A stretch of 64,000 nt of DNA from Oscillospiraceae bacterium (GTDB lineage: Bacteria; Bacillota; Clostridia; Lachnospirales; Lachnospiraceae): positions 1-64,000 of the forward strand of contig JAETOO010000012.1 in NCBI GenBank assembly GCA_021771715.1, read 5' to 3'. Made by a program: the position numbers and the translations under genes. Of this stretch, positions 1 to 6,335 are shown one piece after another. The number at the start of each line of letters is the position of its first letter. The stretch's first letter is position 1. Under the pieces are notes generated by a model, which made no database searches, was not told where the DNA came from, and saw only the letters and a list, made by a program, of their open reading frames with translations.

Positions 1-834
1 CACAAACGGCGTTGCTTCGTCAAGATCAGCGTCGGCGGCTAACCATTCGTTCGATTCTTCCTGATCCGGCGTCACGATTCCCAGGCGGCGAAGAATTTCA
101 GGTGTTTCCGGAAGAAGGTTGATAACCTCTTTGCGGCAACTGACCGCCCATCCGTCAATATCTTCGTCAGTCGTAATACAAACTTCCACGTCCATCATGC
201 CGATTCTGACAGGCTTTCCGCTGACCTGTACGTCTTTATATTCCGCGCTATCTTCGGAAAGATCGGCTTCCGGATGTGCGGCGTCGTTATCTGGTATGTA
301 CTGGAAAATACCATTTTTCAGCCTGATTCCGGTCAGCCGCTTCCAGACGTCGCCGTTCGTATCTGAAACGCCGTCAAACGTGCCGTCATGCCGCCAGGTT
401 GCCGGGCCTGATCCGGTCAGCGTTGTTCCGTAAATATTGCCAGGAATACCGCGTTCATTCGCGTCATAGTAGAATTTTCCGTTGTTCGTGTTGCCGTGCG
501 GCATTGTTCCGGTCTGGCGGCTTTCTTCGACCATATGGAACCATTCCGCGGCCGTTGCCACATGCCAGCCCTTGCCCTTCTTGCGACACGCCGCGATCAT
601 TTCGTCAAGCGTCAGGCGCGTCGTCGGCGTCATAAGCGGCAATGAATAGGCGCGTCCGTTAATTACCACGTTCGGGAATGCCGACATATAGAAAGCGTCG
701 TATTCCTGGCCCCGAACAAAGAAAACCCGATTAGCTTCTTCAGCGGTCTTTGCGGTATTCTCAAACTTCACCATGAACGAAGGAATCCCCTGATCGTCAA
801 TAATTGCAACTGTGCGCTTCAAAATGTTATTCAT
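1..834 (-). CDS. Partial phage protein with C-type-lectin / formylglycine-enzyme-like fold
   Basis: An open frame of 278 codons starts at the ATG at 834 and runs off the left edge, so the C-terminus is missing. The start has a purine-rich ribosome site (GAGAGGAC) about 8 bases upstream. Residues about 48-175 read like the CLec/SUMF1 fold of phage and retroelement target proteins: MSAFPN at 50-55, a WHVATAAEW segment at 90-98, then GSGPATWRHDG at 141-151, DGVSDTNGDVW at 154-164 and a GIRLKNG segment at 169-175. In the family these segments form the lectin-like core, and the variable ligand-binding surface lies further C-terminal. The function is unknown; a host- or ligand-binding role is inferred from the fold only. 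It is the last visible gene of the leftward phage operon. Confidence 0.75.
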   Translation of the reverse strand, partial: MNNILKRTVAIIDDQGIPSFMVKFENTAKTAEEANRVFFVRGQEYDAFYMSAFPNVVINGRAYSLPLMTPTTRLTLDEMIAACRKKGKGWHVATAAEWFHMVEESRQTGTMPHGNTNNGKFYYDANERGIPGNIYGTTLTGSGPATWRHDGTFDGVSDTNGDVWKRLTGIRLKNGIFQYIPDNDAAHPEADLSEDSAEYKDVQVSGKPVRIGMMDVEVCITTDEDIDGWAVSCRKEVINLLPETPEILRRLGIVTPDQEESNEWLAADADLDEATPFV

Positions 835-877
835 TTCTTTTTGTCCTCTCTTTCTTTTTTTGCTGTTATAAAAATGT

Positions 878-1967
878 TTAGTAATCAACGCCAATATAAT
901 CCAGAACGCGCGCCCACCCGTATTTTTCGCCGGTGTCTATGTCTGTACAACATTCGTACATCCAATAATTCCATTCTTTTATATTGCGTTCTTTAAGTAA
1001 GTCAAATCTATGTGGACGTTTTTCAAGGTGGATTCCGAATCCACACATAGAACATCCCGTTCTTTGTGCCCTTGTAGTATAAAGCGTTCCATCTTCTTTT
1101 CTCTCTATTGTTCCGTATATATCCGGAACCGGCACGTCCAGATCAAGGGCAAGTTGTAATAAATCTTGTCGGCTAAAGATCGCAAACGGCGCTGATCTTA
1201 TAGTTGATTTTCCAAAATAATTACATCCGTTTATTCTAAGGCTTTTAGCTCTGCGCCCCCCCCTCGGAAGCCATAAGGCCCAAGAATGGAACGCTATTGT
1301 GTTCTTTAGCCCAATCGTCGCACGGCTTTTCTTTCAGGTAATAACAACATTTAGCCGATACTTTGAACGGTGCGATTTGATAATCAGTTCCTTCTTCTTC
1401 GTTTGCGTAACCGGCAAATTTTTCAAGCCACTTCTGCGACATTTTCATTCTGCTATTCTTTTGAAAGCCGCCATATGCGCCGGTTTCTCCGGTAACAATA
1501 GCATGTCGCACCGTTTTGTTTCTGTCTGTTGGATTCGCAAGCGATTCTATCTTTGCCGCCGTTTCCTTCGACAAAACCGGGAAGCCGAATTCTTGAATAA
1601 TTTCCGGCTTGCTCCACCTGTGTTCGCGACCGTTTTCATCAACGTTTCTTACAGAAGATTTTAAGCGTTCAATTCCAAGCATTTTATGAATCTTCTGAAT
1701 GCTTAAATCTTCGAGATATGAAACGCTTATTCCTGGCGCGTCTATGCCGATTGATTTCAGGAATAGAAATAAGGTTATGGAATCCAAACCGCCAACGGAA
1801 ACATGATAATTCAGCCCCCGTTTGTCGCATTCGTTGACGAATTCCTCTGCGCGAATTCTGGCATATTTTACCTTGAAATCATACGGCTGTTTTTCTTTAA
1901 CCATGAAAGTCGCAATTTTGGTTTTTCCGTCAATGCGTTCCATGCGCTCTAACACATTTTCAGCCAT
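878..1967 (-). pseudogene. PAPS-reductase-like PP-loop protein, frameshifted at a G8 run
   Basis: Two frames join into one phosphoadenosine phosphosulfate reductase-like protein as found in phages. The first part (1967 to about 1245) has the PP-loop VSVGGLDS, a variant of SGGxDS, and a C-terminal ASEGG segment. It then stops after a run of eight G on the minus strand (1256-1263). Removing one G restores reading through an RRAKSLRING segment into the second part, which holds the Cys-rich CSMCGFGIHLEK motif and ends at 878. Phage members of this family are thought to act on nucleotide or sulfur chemistry, but their substrate is not settled. The break could be real decay, slippage at the G-run, or a sequencing error. 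The gene sits 3 bases after the HNH gene in the same operon. Confidence 0.8.
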
Positions 1968-1970
1968 TGT

Positions 1971-2534
1971 TTAGCCCTCTCTTTCTTTCATTCTCTGAAC
2001 CGCTTTTCGGATCGAAGCGGGCCGGTCTTCCCAGGCGTATTCGTAGCCATCCGGGGCCGGGCCTTTTTTCACGCGGCCGTTGCAACGGTCGATAATTGTT
2101 TGATAAGACATGTAATTTCGTCGCCCGGCTTCCCTGGCAGAATAATACACGTCAATAATTTCGCCGTTACTGTTTATCTTTACAACCGCCCGTTTGCCTG
2201 ATCGTGCGCCCGTCAGCCGCCCTATTTCGTACTTCTCCATGTAAGCCAGGTTATTTACCATATTGTCGCGGAAATCGCCGTTTTTATGGTACACAACGCA
2301 GTCAGGTGGCCGTTTTCCGATAAAGGTCAGGGCGATAATGTGTGCAAGAATTACTTCCTGTGACTTCATTTTCACGTACAGTTTGCGCGATCCGCGGCGA
2401 TCCCCTTTCTTTTCATACGGTGTCAGAACGCGTATTTTGCCGTTCTTGTACACCCGGCGAACCTGGCCGAAGAATGACGCCTGATAAGCACCGCCGAAGC
2501 CCGGAACGGTTTTCCATTCCTGAAACTTATTCAT
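1971..2534 (-). CDS. HNH endonuclease with NUMOD4-like N-terminus
   Basis: A 187-residue phage HNH protein. The N-terminus (EWKTVPGFGGAYQASFFGQVRR) reads like a NUMOD4 DNA-binding motif. The core from about residue 60 has the HNH_3 pattern: HIIALTFIG, then YHKNGDFRDNMVNNLAYM, with the His-Asn pair expected to bind metal. The C-terminal half (SAREAGRRNYMSYQTI) looks like a second NUMOD-type DNA-binding helix. Such proteins are common as free-standing homing endonucleases in phage genomes. Its start overlaps the stop of the upstream small gene by 8 bases, so the two are probably translationally coupled. Confidence 0.85.
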   Translation of the reverse strand: MNKFQEWKTVPGFGGAYQASFFGQVRRVYKNGKIRVLTPYEKKGDRRGSRKLYVKMKSQEVILAHIIALTFIGKRPPDCVVYHKNGDFRDNMVNNLAYMEKYEIGRLTGARSGKRAVVKINSNGEIIDVYYSAREAGRRNYMSYQTIIDRCNGRVKKGPAPDGYEYAWEDRPASIRKAVQRMKEREG

Positions 2535-2778
2535 TTTCTGTATTCCCCGGAAGAATGCCTAATTTGAAGCCTAATTCGATACACCCTTTGACGATCATTT
2601 CAATGTCGCTTCCGGCGCAATCGGCCATGATAAAAGTTAAATTAGCCGTTTCCGGGCCTTTGGTGATCTCACAGAAAAATCCTTTTTCAATGATCCGCTG
2701 TGATCCGTCTGTATAGTTCACAACAAAATTCTTCACTTCAGGCTCATTTGCTGGCGTTCCTTTGCCGTTTTCACTCAT
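2527..2778 (-). CDS. Small phage protein of unknown function
   Basis: An 83-residue protein starting at the ATG at 2778 (MSENGKGT), preceded by an AAGGTG ribosome site; an upstream in-frame TTG at 2799 is less likely. The sequence is acidic overall and has a compact domain around FVVNYTDGSQRIIEKGFF and a C-terminal IKGCIELGFKLGI-type helix. No known family is recognised. It overlaps both the small Cys-rich frame before it and the HNH gene after it, which is typical of densely packed phage early genes. Confidence 0.65.
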   Translation of the reverse strand: MSENGKGTPANEPEVKNFVVNYTDGSQRIIEKGFFCEITKGPETANLTFIMADCAGSDIEMIVKGCIELGFKLGILPGNTENE

Positions 2779-2926
2779 TTTCTTCACCTTCTTTCTCAAT
2801 ATTGCAGAAACCGCAAATTCCGGTTTCTTCCAGATAACAAGGGCTTTCGGCGTTCACACATAAATAAACTGTCTGTCCCCGGCTGTCTTCAATGTCTTTC
2901 ATCCACTCACACAATACGCACTGAAT
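2771..2926 (-). CDS. Small Cys-rich ORF, possibly starting at ATT
   Basis: A 51-codon frame fills the gap between two phage genes. It has six Cys in pairs (IQCVLCEW, then LCV, PCY, ICGFCN), suggesting a small metal-binding protein. A perfect AGGAGG at 2934-2939, inside the end of the upstream gene, stands 7 bases before an ATT codon at 2926. No ATG or GTG lies at that distance; the first in-frame ATG is at 2902 and would lose the first CxxC. The strong ribosome site at the right distance argues for the rare ATT start. It overlaps the next gene by 8 bases. Confidence 0.5.
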   Translation of the reverse strand: MQCVLCEWMKDIEDSRGQTVYLCVNAESPCYLEETGICGFCNIEKEGEENE

Positions 2927-2930
2927 GAAA

Positions 2931-3842
2931 TCACCTCCTGTTTAAAGCAAACAATCTTTCAGCCGCCTTATTCCGGCTTGCAACAAAATCTGGATGATTT
3001 TTACAATCCGTCAGACTGTTTCTCCGGCATAACTCACGGATTAACTCTTTTGTTGACGTTTCGGAGATAGCTTTCCTTCTGTCTGCATATTCTTTCGGAA
3101 TGTTCGGCTTCTTCTGACGTTTCAGGCAAATATCATTTGTGAAATCAAACAGTTCAAAACTGGCTATATTTCTAACTGTGAATTTGTCCTGTATTACATA
3201 CCACATATTGTTCAGGTTGTGATAAACACGCCCGCGGCGGATATATCCGTCGTAATCGCGAAAATACTTTACGTCGCCATTCCTGATTGTCTTTCCGTTC
3301 CGATCAAGCCCGTTCCGGCCTTCTACCGTTTGCCCGTCAAGGTCTGAAAGATTAAAATTCATGCTTTGTTGTTCGGCATGGACGGAACGGACGTATCTGT
3401 ATTTGATCTTGTCTTCCGCGAATTTATAACTTTGTTCGGTGCAATTTTTAATTCCAATTTCAGAAATAAAAAAGCGGCTTATTTTTCGCAAATACAACGT
3501 GCATTTCATGCGTGTCAGATAAGGCATTCCGTTTAATTTGTCGAAGTCATAGCGGCCACCGTTCGGATTTTTGTAAATGACGTTTTGAAAAAACGTAATT
3601 TCAAAACCGGCCGGATATCTGCTTGCAGAAAATTCAAGTTCGTCACGGCGTCCATAGAAGTAATCTTTTCGGATTATTTTGTCAACCTTGTCGTCGTTTG
3701 TAACCACGAATCCGCAATCTTTCAGCATGTTTAAAACGCGGTAAAGAATTCCGTAATGATTGCATTTTCCGTCGTTTCTTTGAATCCCCCTGTTTTTGTG
3801 TAAACTGATTGTTGAATCATAAATTGTAAATGAGTACATCAT
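2931..3842 (-). CDS. Phage protein of unknown function
   Basis: A protein of about 303 residues. GTG at 3848, ATG at 3842 and ATG at 3839 are all possible starts; AAAGGTGG just upstream fits the last two best. It is rich in Tyr, Arg and Lys and has no membrane segment. Recognisable stretches include NHYGILYRVLNMLKDCGF near the N-terminus and a DLDGQTVEGRNGLDRNG segment in the middle. It ends in a basic tail. I do not recognise a family; the length and operon position suggest a phage early or replication-region protein. Its last codons contain the AGGAGG ribosome site of the next ORF. Confidence 0.65.
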   Translation of the reverse strand: MMYSFTIYDSTISLHKNRGIQRNDGKCNHYGILYRVLNMLKDCGFVVTNDDKVDKIIRKDYFYGRRDELEFSASRYPAGFEITFFQNVIYKNPNGGRYDFDKLNGMPYLTRMKCTLYLRKISRFFISEIGIKNCTEQSYKFAEDKIKYRYVRSVHAEQQSMNFNLSDLDGQTVEGRNGLDRNGKTIRNGDVKYFRDYDGYIRRGRVYHNLNNMWYVIQDKFTVRNIASFELFDFTNDICLKRQKKPNIPKEYADRRKAISETSTKELIRELCRRNSLTDCKNHPDFVASRNKAAERLFALNRR

Positions 3843-3899
3843 TTCCACCTTTGCTCATTTTTAAATATCACACCACCCGATTGCAGTCAGGCTCCGGCG

Positions 3900-4313
3900 T
3901 CACTTCGTCACAACTTCCACTTCATCGTATGCGCGAACCAAAAAGAACGACGGTTCAAGATTATTCTTTTTCAGCCATTCATTGACGGCGGCGTCAACGG
4001 CGTTTTCCAACTCCTGAACCTGTTCAGACGTTACGCCGTCAAGCCAACCGTCTACATATTCGCCGAATTCGCTGTCAGCGACCTGTTCTTCCAAGCGTTC
4101 GATGATATCGCAACAAGAAGAAAAACAAGGCTTGTGAAACTCACATTCGCCGACATACACCTTCACGCGGCGGCCGGGAATATCCGGATTGTTCCAGTTG
4201 CGACGGCGGGCGTCAAGCGTTGCCTGTGCTTCTTTGGCGGCGGCTTCGATTGCCAGATCGCGCGTTTCCATCGTTCCCATGTAATACTGATTGTCAAAAC
4301 TATAAGCCCACAT
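3900..4313 (-). CDS. Phage protein of unknown function
   Basis: A 137-residue acidic protein beginning MWAYSFDNQYYMGTMETRD. Residues 15-35 are helical (AIEAAAKEAQATLDA). A Cys cluster (CEFHKPCFSSCC) lies in the middle, followed by ERLEEQVADSEFGEYVDGW and a helical acidic C-terminal half. Similar acidic proteins of this size are common in Firmicutes phage early regions, but I cannot name the family. It lies downstream of the small genes that start at the divergent promoter. Confidence 0.65.
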   Translation of the reverse strand: MWAYSFDNQYYMGTMETRDLAIEAAAKEAQATLDARRRNWNNPDIPGRRVKVYVGECEFHKPCFSSCCDIIERLEEQVADSEFGEYVDGWLDGVTSEQVQELENAVDAAVNEWLKKNNLEPSFFLVRAYDEVEVVTK

Positions 4314-4322
4314 ATTACCCCC

Positions 4323-4409
4323 CTATTCTGCCGCTTCTTTAAGATTTCCCTGGATTTCATCCAGTTTCGCTATCACTTCTTTGATCTGCTTTCTTCTTTC
4401 TTTATTCAT
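4323..4409 (-). CDS. Very small phage ORF, 28 residues
   Basis: An ATG at 4409 opens a 28-codon frame, MNKERRKQIKEVIAKLDE then IQGNLKEAAE, ending in TAG. The charged helical sequence matches the start of a family of roughly 60-90 residue helical phage proteins (MNKERRKxI...) that normally continue with further acidic helices. Here it stops after the first helix, so it may be a truncated version. The start overlaps the stop of the preceding gene. Confidence 0.45.
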   Translation of the reverse strand: MNKERRKQIKEVIAKLDEIQGNLKEAAE

Positions 4410-4560
4410 GAATTACGCCTTTCTGGAACATTCTTTCCATTTCTTCATATTCATCGAGCGATCCGTCAAAACCGTCTGGCCCTATCAGCAATAAAAGATT
4501 TGCCGCTGATTCTCCGCCGCATTCCGCGGCATACTGCATGATTTCATTTTTATTCATCAT
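4402..4560 (-). CDS. Small acidic phage protein
   Basis: A 52-residue protein starting at the paired ATGs at 4560/4557 (MMNKNEIMQYAAECGGESA). An AAAGGAAC ribosome site sits about 7 bases upstream. A longer in-frame extension to 4719 is rejected because it reads through the upstream gene in another frame and has no ribosome site. The protein is acidic (DGSLDEYEEMERMFQKG) and has no recognised domain. It is the second gene after the leftward promoter. Confidence 0.55.
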   Translation of the reverse strand: MMNKNEIMQYAAECGGESAANLLLLIGPDGFDGSLDEYEEMERMFQKGVIHE

Positions 4561-4589
4561 AGTTGTTCCTTTCATTCCCGGCCTGGAAG

Positions 4590-4775
4590 TCAAGCCGGGC
4601 TTTTCTGCCTTGCATTGCGTTCCAGGGCGGCCCCGGCTTCGCACCCGCTCATGTAGGCCATCATCGAAACTGCGTATAACTGACGGCGGCCGTCCGGGAT
4701 ATCCCGCATAAGCTGACACAATTTTTCGGCGTCGGAAATCTGATCCGGCGTGTATTCTTTTGCAAGATTCATCAT
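4590..4775 (-). CDS. First gene of the leftward phage operon, small helical protein
   Basis: A 61-residue protein starting at the ATG at 4775 (MMNLAKEYTPDQISDAEKL). AAAGGAG stands about 8 bases upstream and the leftward promoter ends about 45 bases before it. It is helical with a hydrophobic middle (LYAVSMMAYMSGCEAGAAL). Similar short proteins often lie opposite the CI repressor in Firmicutes prophages, where Cro would be in lambda. No helix-turn-helix is visible, so a Cro role is not claimed. Confidence 0.6.
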   Translation of the reverse strand: MMNLAKEYTPDQISDAEKLCQLMRDIPDGRRQLYAVSMMAYMSGCEAGAALERNARQKSPA

Positions 4776-4820
4776 GTAACCACTCCTTTCTTGCTGTGCT
4801 GTATTTGTGTTTCTGTTGCT

Positions 4821-4849
4821 ATTATATGCAACAATCTCACATTTGTCAA
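4821..4849 (-). promoter_or_regulatory. Leftward phage promoter
   Basis: On the minus strand TTGACA (4849-4844) and TATAAT (4826-4821) are separated by 17 bases. One operator copy fills the spacer. It drives the small early genes. Confidence 0.85.
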
Positions 4850-4921
4850 TAGGTTTTTCTTCTTTTTTGTGATTTCGTTGCATTTTGTGATTTTGTTGCT
4901 TGACTTGTGATTCGTTTTGCT
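4827..4921. promoter_or_regulatory. Four-copy repressor operator
   Basis: Four copies of a TGTGATNNNGTTGC-type site occur: 4827-4841 on the minus strand and 4868-4882, 4886-4900 and 4906-4921 on the plus strand. The first lies in the spacer of the leftward promoter and the last in the spacer of the rightward promoter. This is the layout expected for the CI-like protein encoded immediately to the right. Binding is inferred, not shown. Confidence 0.75.
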
Positions 4922-4928
4922 TTATAAT
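4900..4928 (+). promoter_or_regulatory. Rightward repressor promoter
   Basis: TTGACT (4900-4905) and TATAAT (4923-4928) with a 17-base spacer holding one operator copy. Transcription would start near 4935, giving a short leader before the repressor start at 4953. Confidence 0.85.
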
Positions 4929-4952
4929 CAACAAGTGAAAGGGGGTGACAAG

Positions 4953-5486
4953 TTGAAGGAACGAATCAAAAAGATTAGAAAGGAATTAGATTTGACACAA
5001 CAAGAATTCGCGGATAGATTAGGAATCAAGCGCGGAGCGATAGCAAATTATGAGATCGGGCGAAACGAACCCGTCGATTCTGTTATTTCTTTAATCTGTC
5101 GGGAATTCAATATCCGGGAAGAATGGCTTCGCACCGGTGACGGAAAAATGTTTAAGCCGAAGCCTTCGGACATTCTGGATCAGTTAGCAGACAAATATCA
5201 GCTTTCTAATTCCGATTATGTAATCGTCGAAAAGTTTCTTTCGTTAAGTCCGGAAATGCGAAAGGGCCTGTTTGATTTCTTCCATGAGATCACCGCCGCC
5301 CTGGACGAAGTAAATCCAGACGCGCCAGCATATCGGAAAGTAGAAACGTCAGCTTCAGCAAACGAAAATGTTGCTGATCGGATCGAAGCCGAAGTGAATG
5401 ATTATCGACGCGAACTGGAACTTGAAGCAAGACAGGCGGAAGAATCGTCAGCTTACGGCGATACCGCCGACAAAAAGAACGCCTAA
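4953..5486 (+). CDS. CI-like HTH transcriptional repressor
   Basis: A 177-residue protein starting at TTG 4953 (KERIKKIRKELDLTQQEFA) with AGGGGGTGA about 6 bases upstream. Residues about 1-65 are a classic HTH_XRE domain, with the recognition region TQQEFADRLGIKRGAIANYE, followed by the REEWLRTGDGKMF segment common in Firmicutes phage repressors. The rest is acidic and helical and lacks a LexA-type peptidase, so induction would need another route. It very likely binds the four operators immediately upstream and regulates both promoters, its own included. Confidence 0.9.
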   Translation: MKERIKKIRKELDLTQQEFADRLGIKRGAIANYEIGRNEPVDSVISLICREFNIREEWLRTGDGKMFKPKPSDILDQLADKYQLSNSDYVIVEKFLSLSPEMRKGLFDFFHEITAALDEVNPDAPAYRKVETSASANENVADRIEAEVNDYRRELELEARQAEESSAYGDTADKKNA

Positions 5487-5507
5487 AGCGTGGAAGGAAG
5501 GACTAAA

Positions 5508-5966
5508 ATGTTTTTATTCACAAGCACAAAGAGATTTTACATAACATTGCTTTTCCTACTTATTGCGGTGACTATACCGATCCAGGCGGCGGCCGGGGCG
5601 TATTCTGAATACGGCCCCGTTGAAATTGCCGGAATGGTTCTCTTGTATGCCGCGATCGGGCTGATTTTCATTATCCCTGAAATTGTTTATTCACTGACAA
5701 AAACAGAAAAGCTTCTGAAGCGGTATGAAGTGAACAAGGACGCGCGGCCGCAGATACAGCGTCAGGAACGCGCCAGGAACGGAGAACTGACGCCGCGGAA
5801 AATTAATGCAAAATGCCGTTGTGCAACGTTTTCTGGACGAAAAGGCGGATCATATCGGGCAACATTAAAATCCTGTACATGCCCGGACTTCAAGGAAAGA
5901 AAGGCCCCGTGCAAACATATGTACTATTTGATGGATCAGATTGAAAGAAGTGATTCCCGTGAATGA
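5508..5966 (+). CDS. Membrane protein with SWIM zinc finger
   Basis: A 152-residue protein; the ATG at 5508 is chosen because GGAAGGAAGG stands just upstream. Two hydrophobic segments lie at about residues 9-30 and 40-62 (LLFLLIAVTIPIQAAAGA and a MVLLYAAIGLIFIIPEIV stretch). The cytosolic C-terminal part carries a SWIM-type zinc finger, KCRC near residue 102 and SCTCPDFKERKAPCKHMYYL near residue 125. SWIM domains usually bind nucleic acid or proteins. Genes of this kind commonly follow the repressor in Firmicutes prophages; the role is unknown. Confidence 0.75.
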   Translation: MFLFTSTKRFYITLLFLLIAVTIPIQAAAGAYSEYGPVEIAGMVLLYAAIGLIFIIPEIVYSLTKTEKLLKRYEVNKDARPQIQRQERARNGELTPRKINAKCRCATFSGRKGGSYRATLKSCTCPDFKERKAPCKHMYYLMDQIERSDSRE

Positions 5967-6165
5967 ATCCGAAATCGCTACATTTTGCGAAGTGATGAAT
6001 CGTTTAGGAACGACAACCGGCGAACTGGCGGCCAGGTTGGAACAATACGCGGCGGCATGGCGCGCCGCGCTTGATCCGGAAGAAGAAATCACGCTGATCC
6101 GCCAGAATCCTAGCATGAACTCTTTTCAGAAGGCGCGGCTGATAAGAAAATTGAAAAATAAATAA
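5959..6165 (+). CDS. Small helical phage protein
   Basis: A 68-residue protein, probably starting at GTG 5959 and overlapping the stop of the SWIM gene by 8 bases. A GAAAGAAGTGA stretch upstream can serve as ribosome site. The sequence is mostly helical (EIATFCEVMNRLGTTTGE then LAARLEQYAAAWRAAL) with a basic tail (FQKARLIRKLKNK). No family is recognised. It ends the repressor operon before the terminator at 6265-6297. Confidence 0.6.
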   Translation: MNESEIATFCEVMNRLGTTTGELAARLEQYAAAWRAALDPEEEITLIRQNPSMNSFQKARLIRKLKNK

Positions 6166-6232
6166 AAATAGCGGCTATCTACTGCAATAGACAACCGCCG
6201 TTTATACCAGCTTGACCGGATCGGGCAATCTG

Positions 6233-6259
6233 ATACTTAAAAATAAGCACGTTAAGTAT
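6233..6259. promoter_or_regulatory. 8-bp inverted repeat upstream of the recombinase
   Basis: ATACTTAA (6233-6240) and TTAAGTAT (6252-6259) form a perfect inverted repeat with an 11-base centre, about 75 bases before the recombinase start. It could be an operator or part of a recombination site; the sequence alone does not decide. Confidence 0.4.
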
Positions 6260-6264
6260 ATCAT

Positions 6265-6297
6265 GAAAGCCTGAAAAATGCAACGGGCTTTCTTTTT
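6265..6297 (+). terminator. Terminator of the repressor operon
   Basis: GAAAGCC (6265-6271) pairs with GGCTTTC (6286-6292) and is followed by TTTTT. Confidence 0.7.
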
Positions 6298-6335
6298 ATA
6301 CCCTTTTTTCGGCCAGGCTGAAGAAAGGGGAAATT

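Noticed and set aside
1..834. Diversity-generating retroelement template repeat inside the window
   Set aside because: No near-duplicate of the gene end and no reverse transcriptase could be seen.
4561..4719. N-terminal extension of the small acidic phage protein
   Set aside because: It reads through the neighbouring gene in another frame and lacks a ribosome site; the ATG at 4560 has one.
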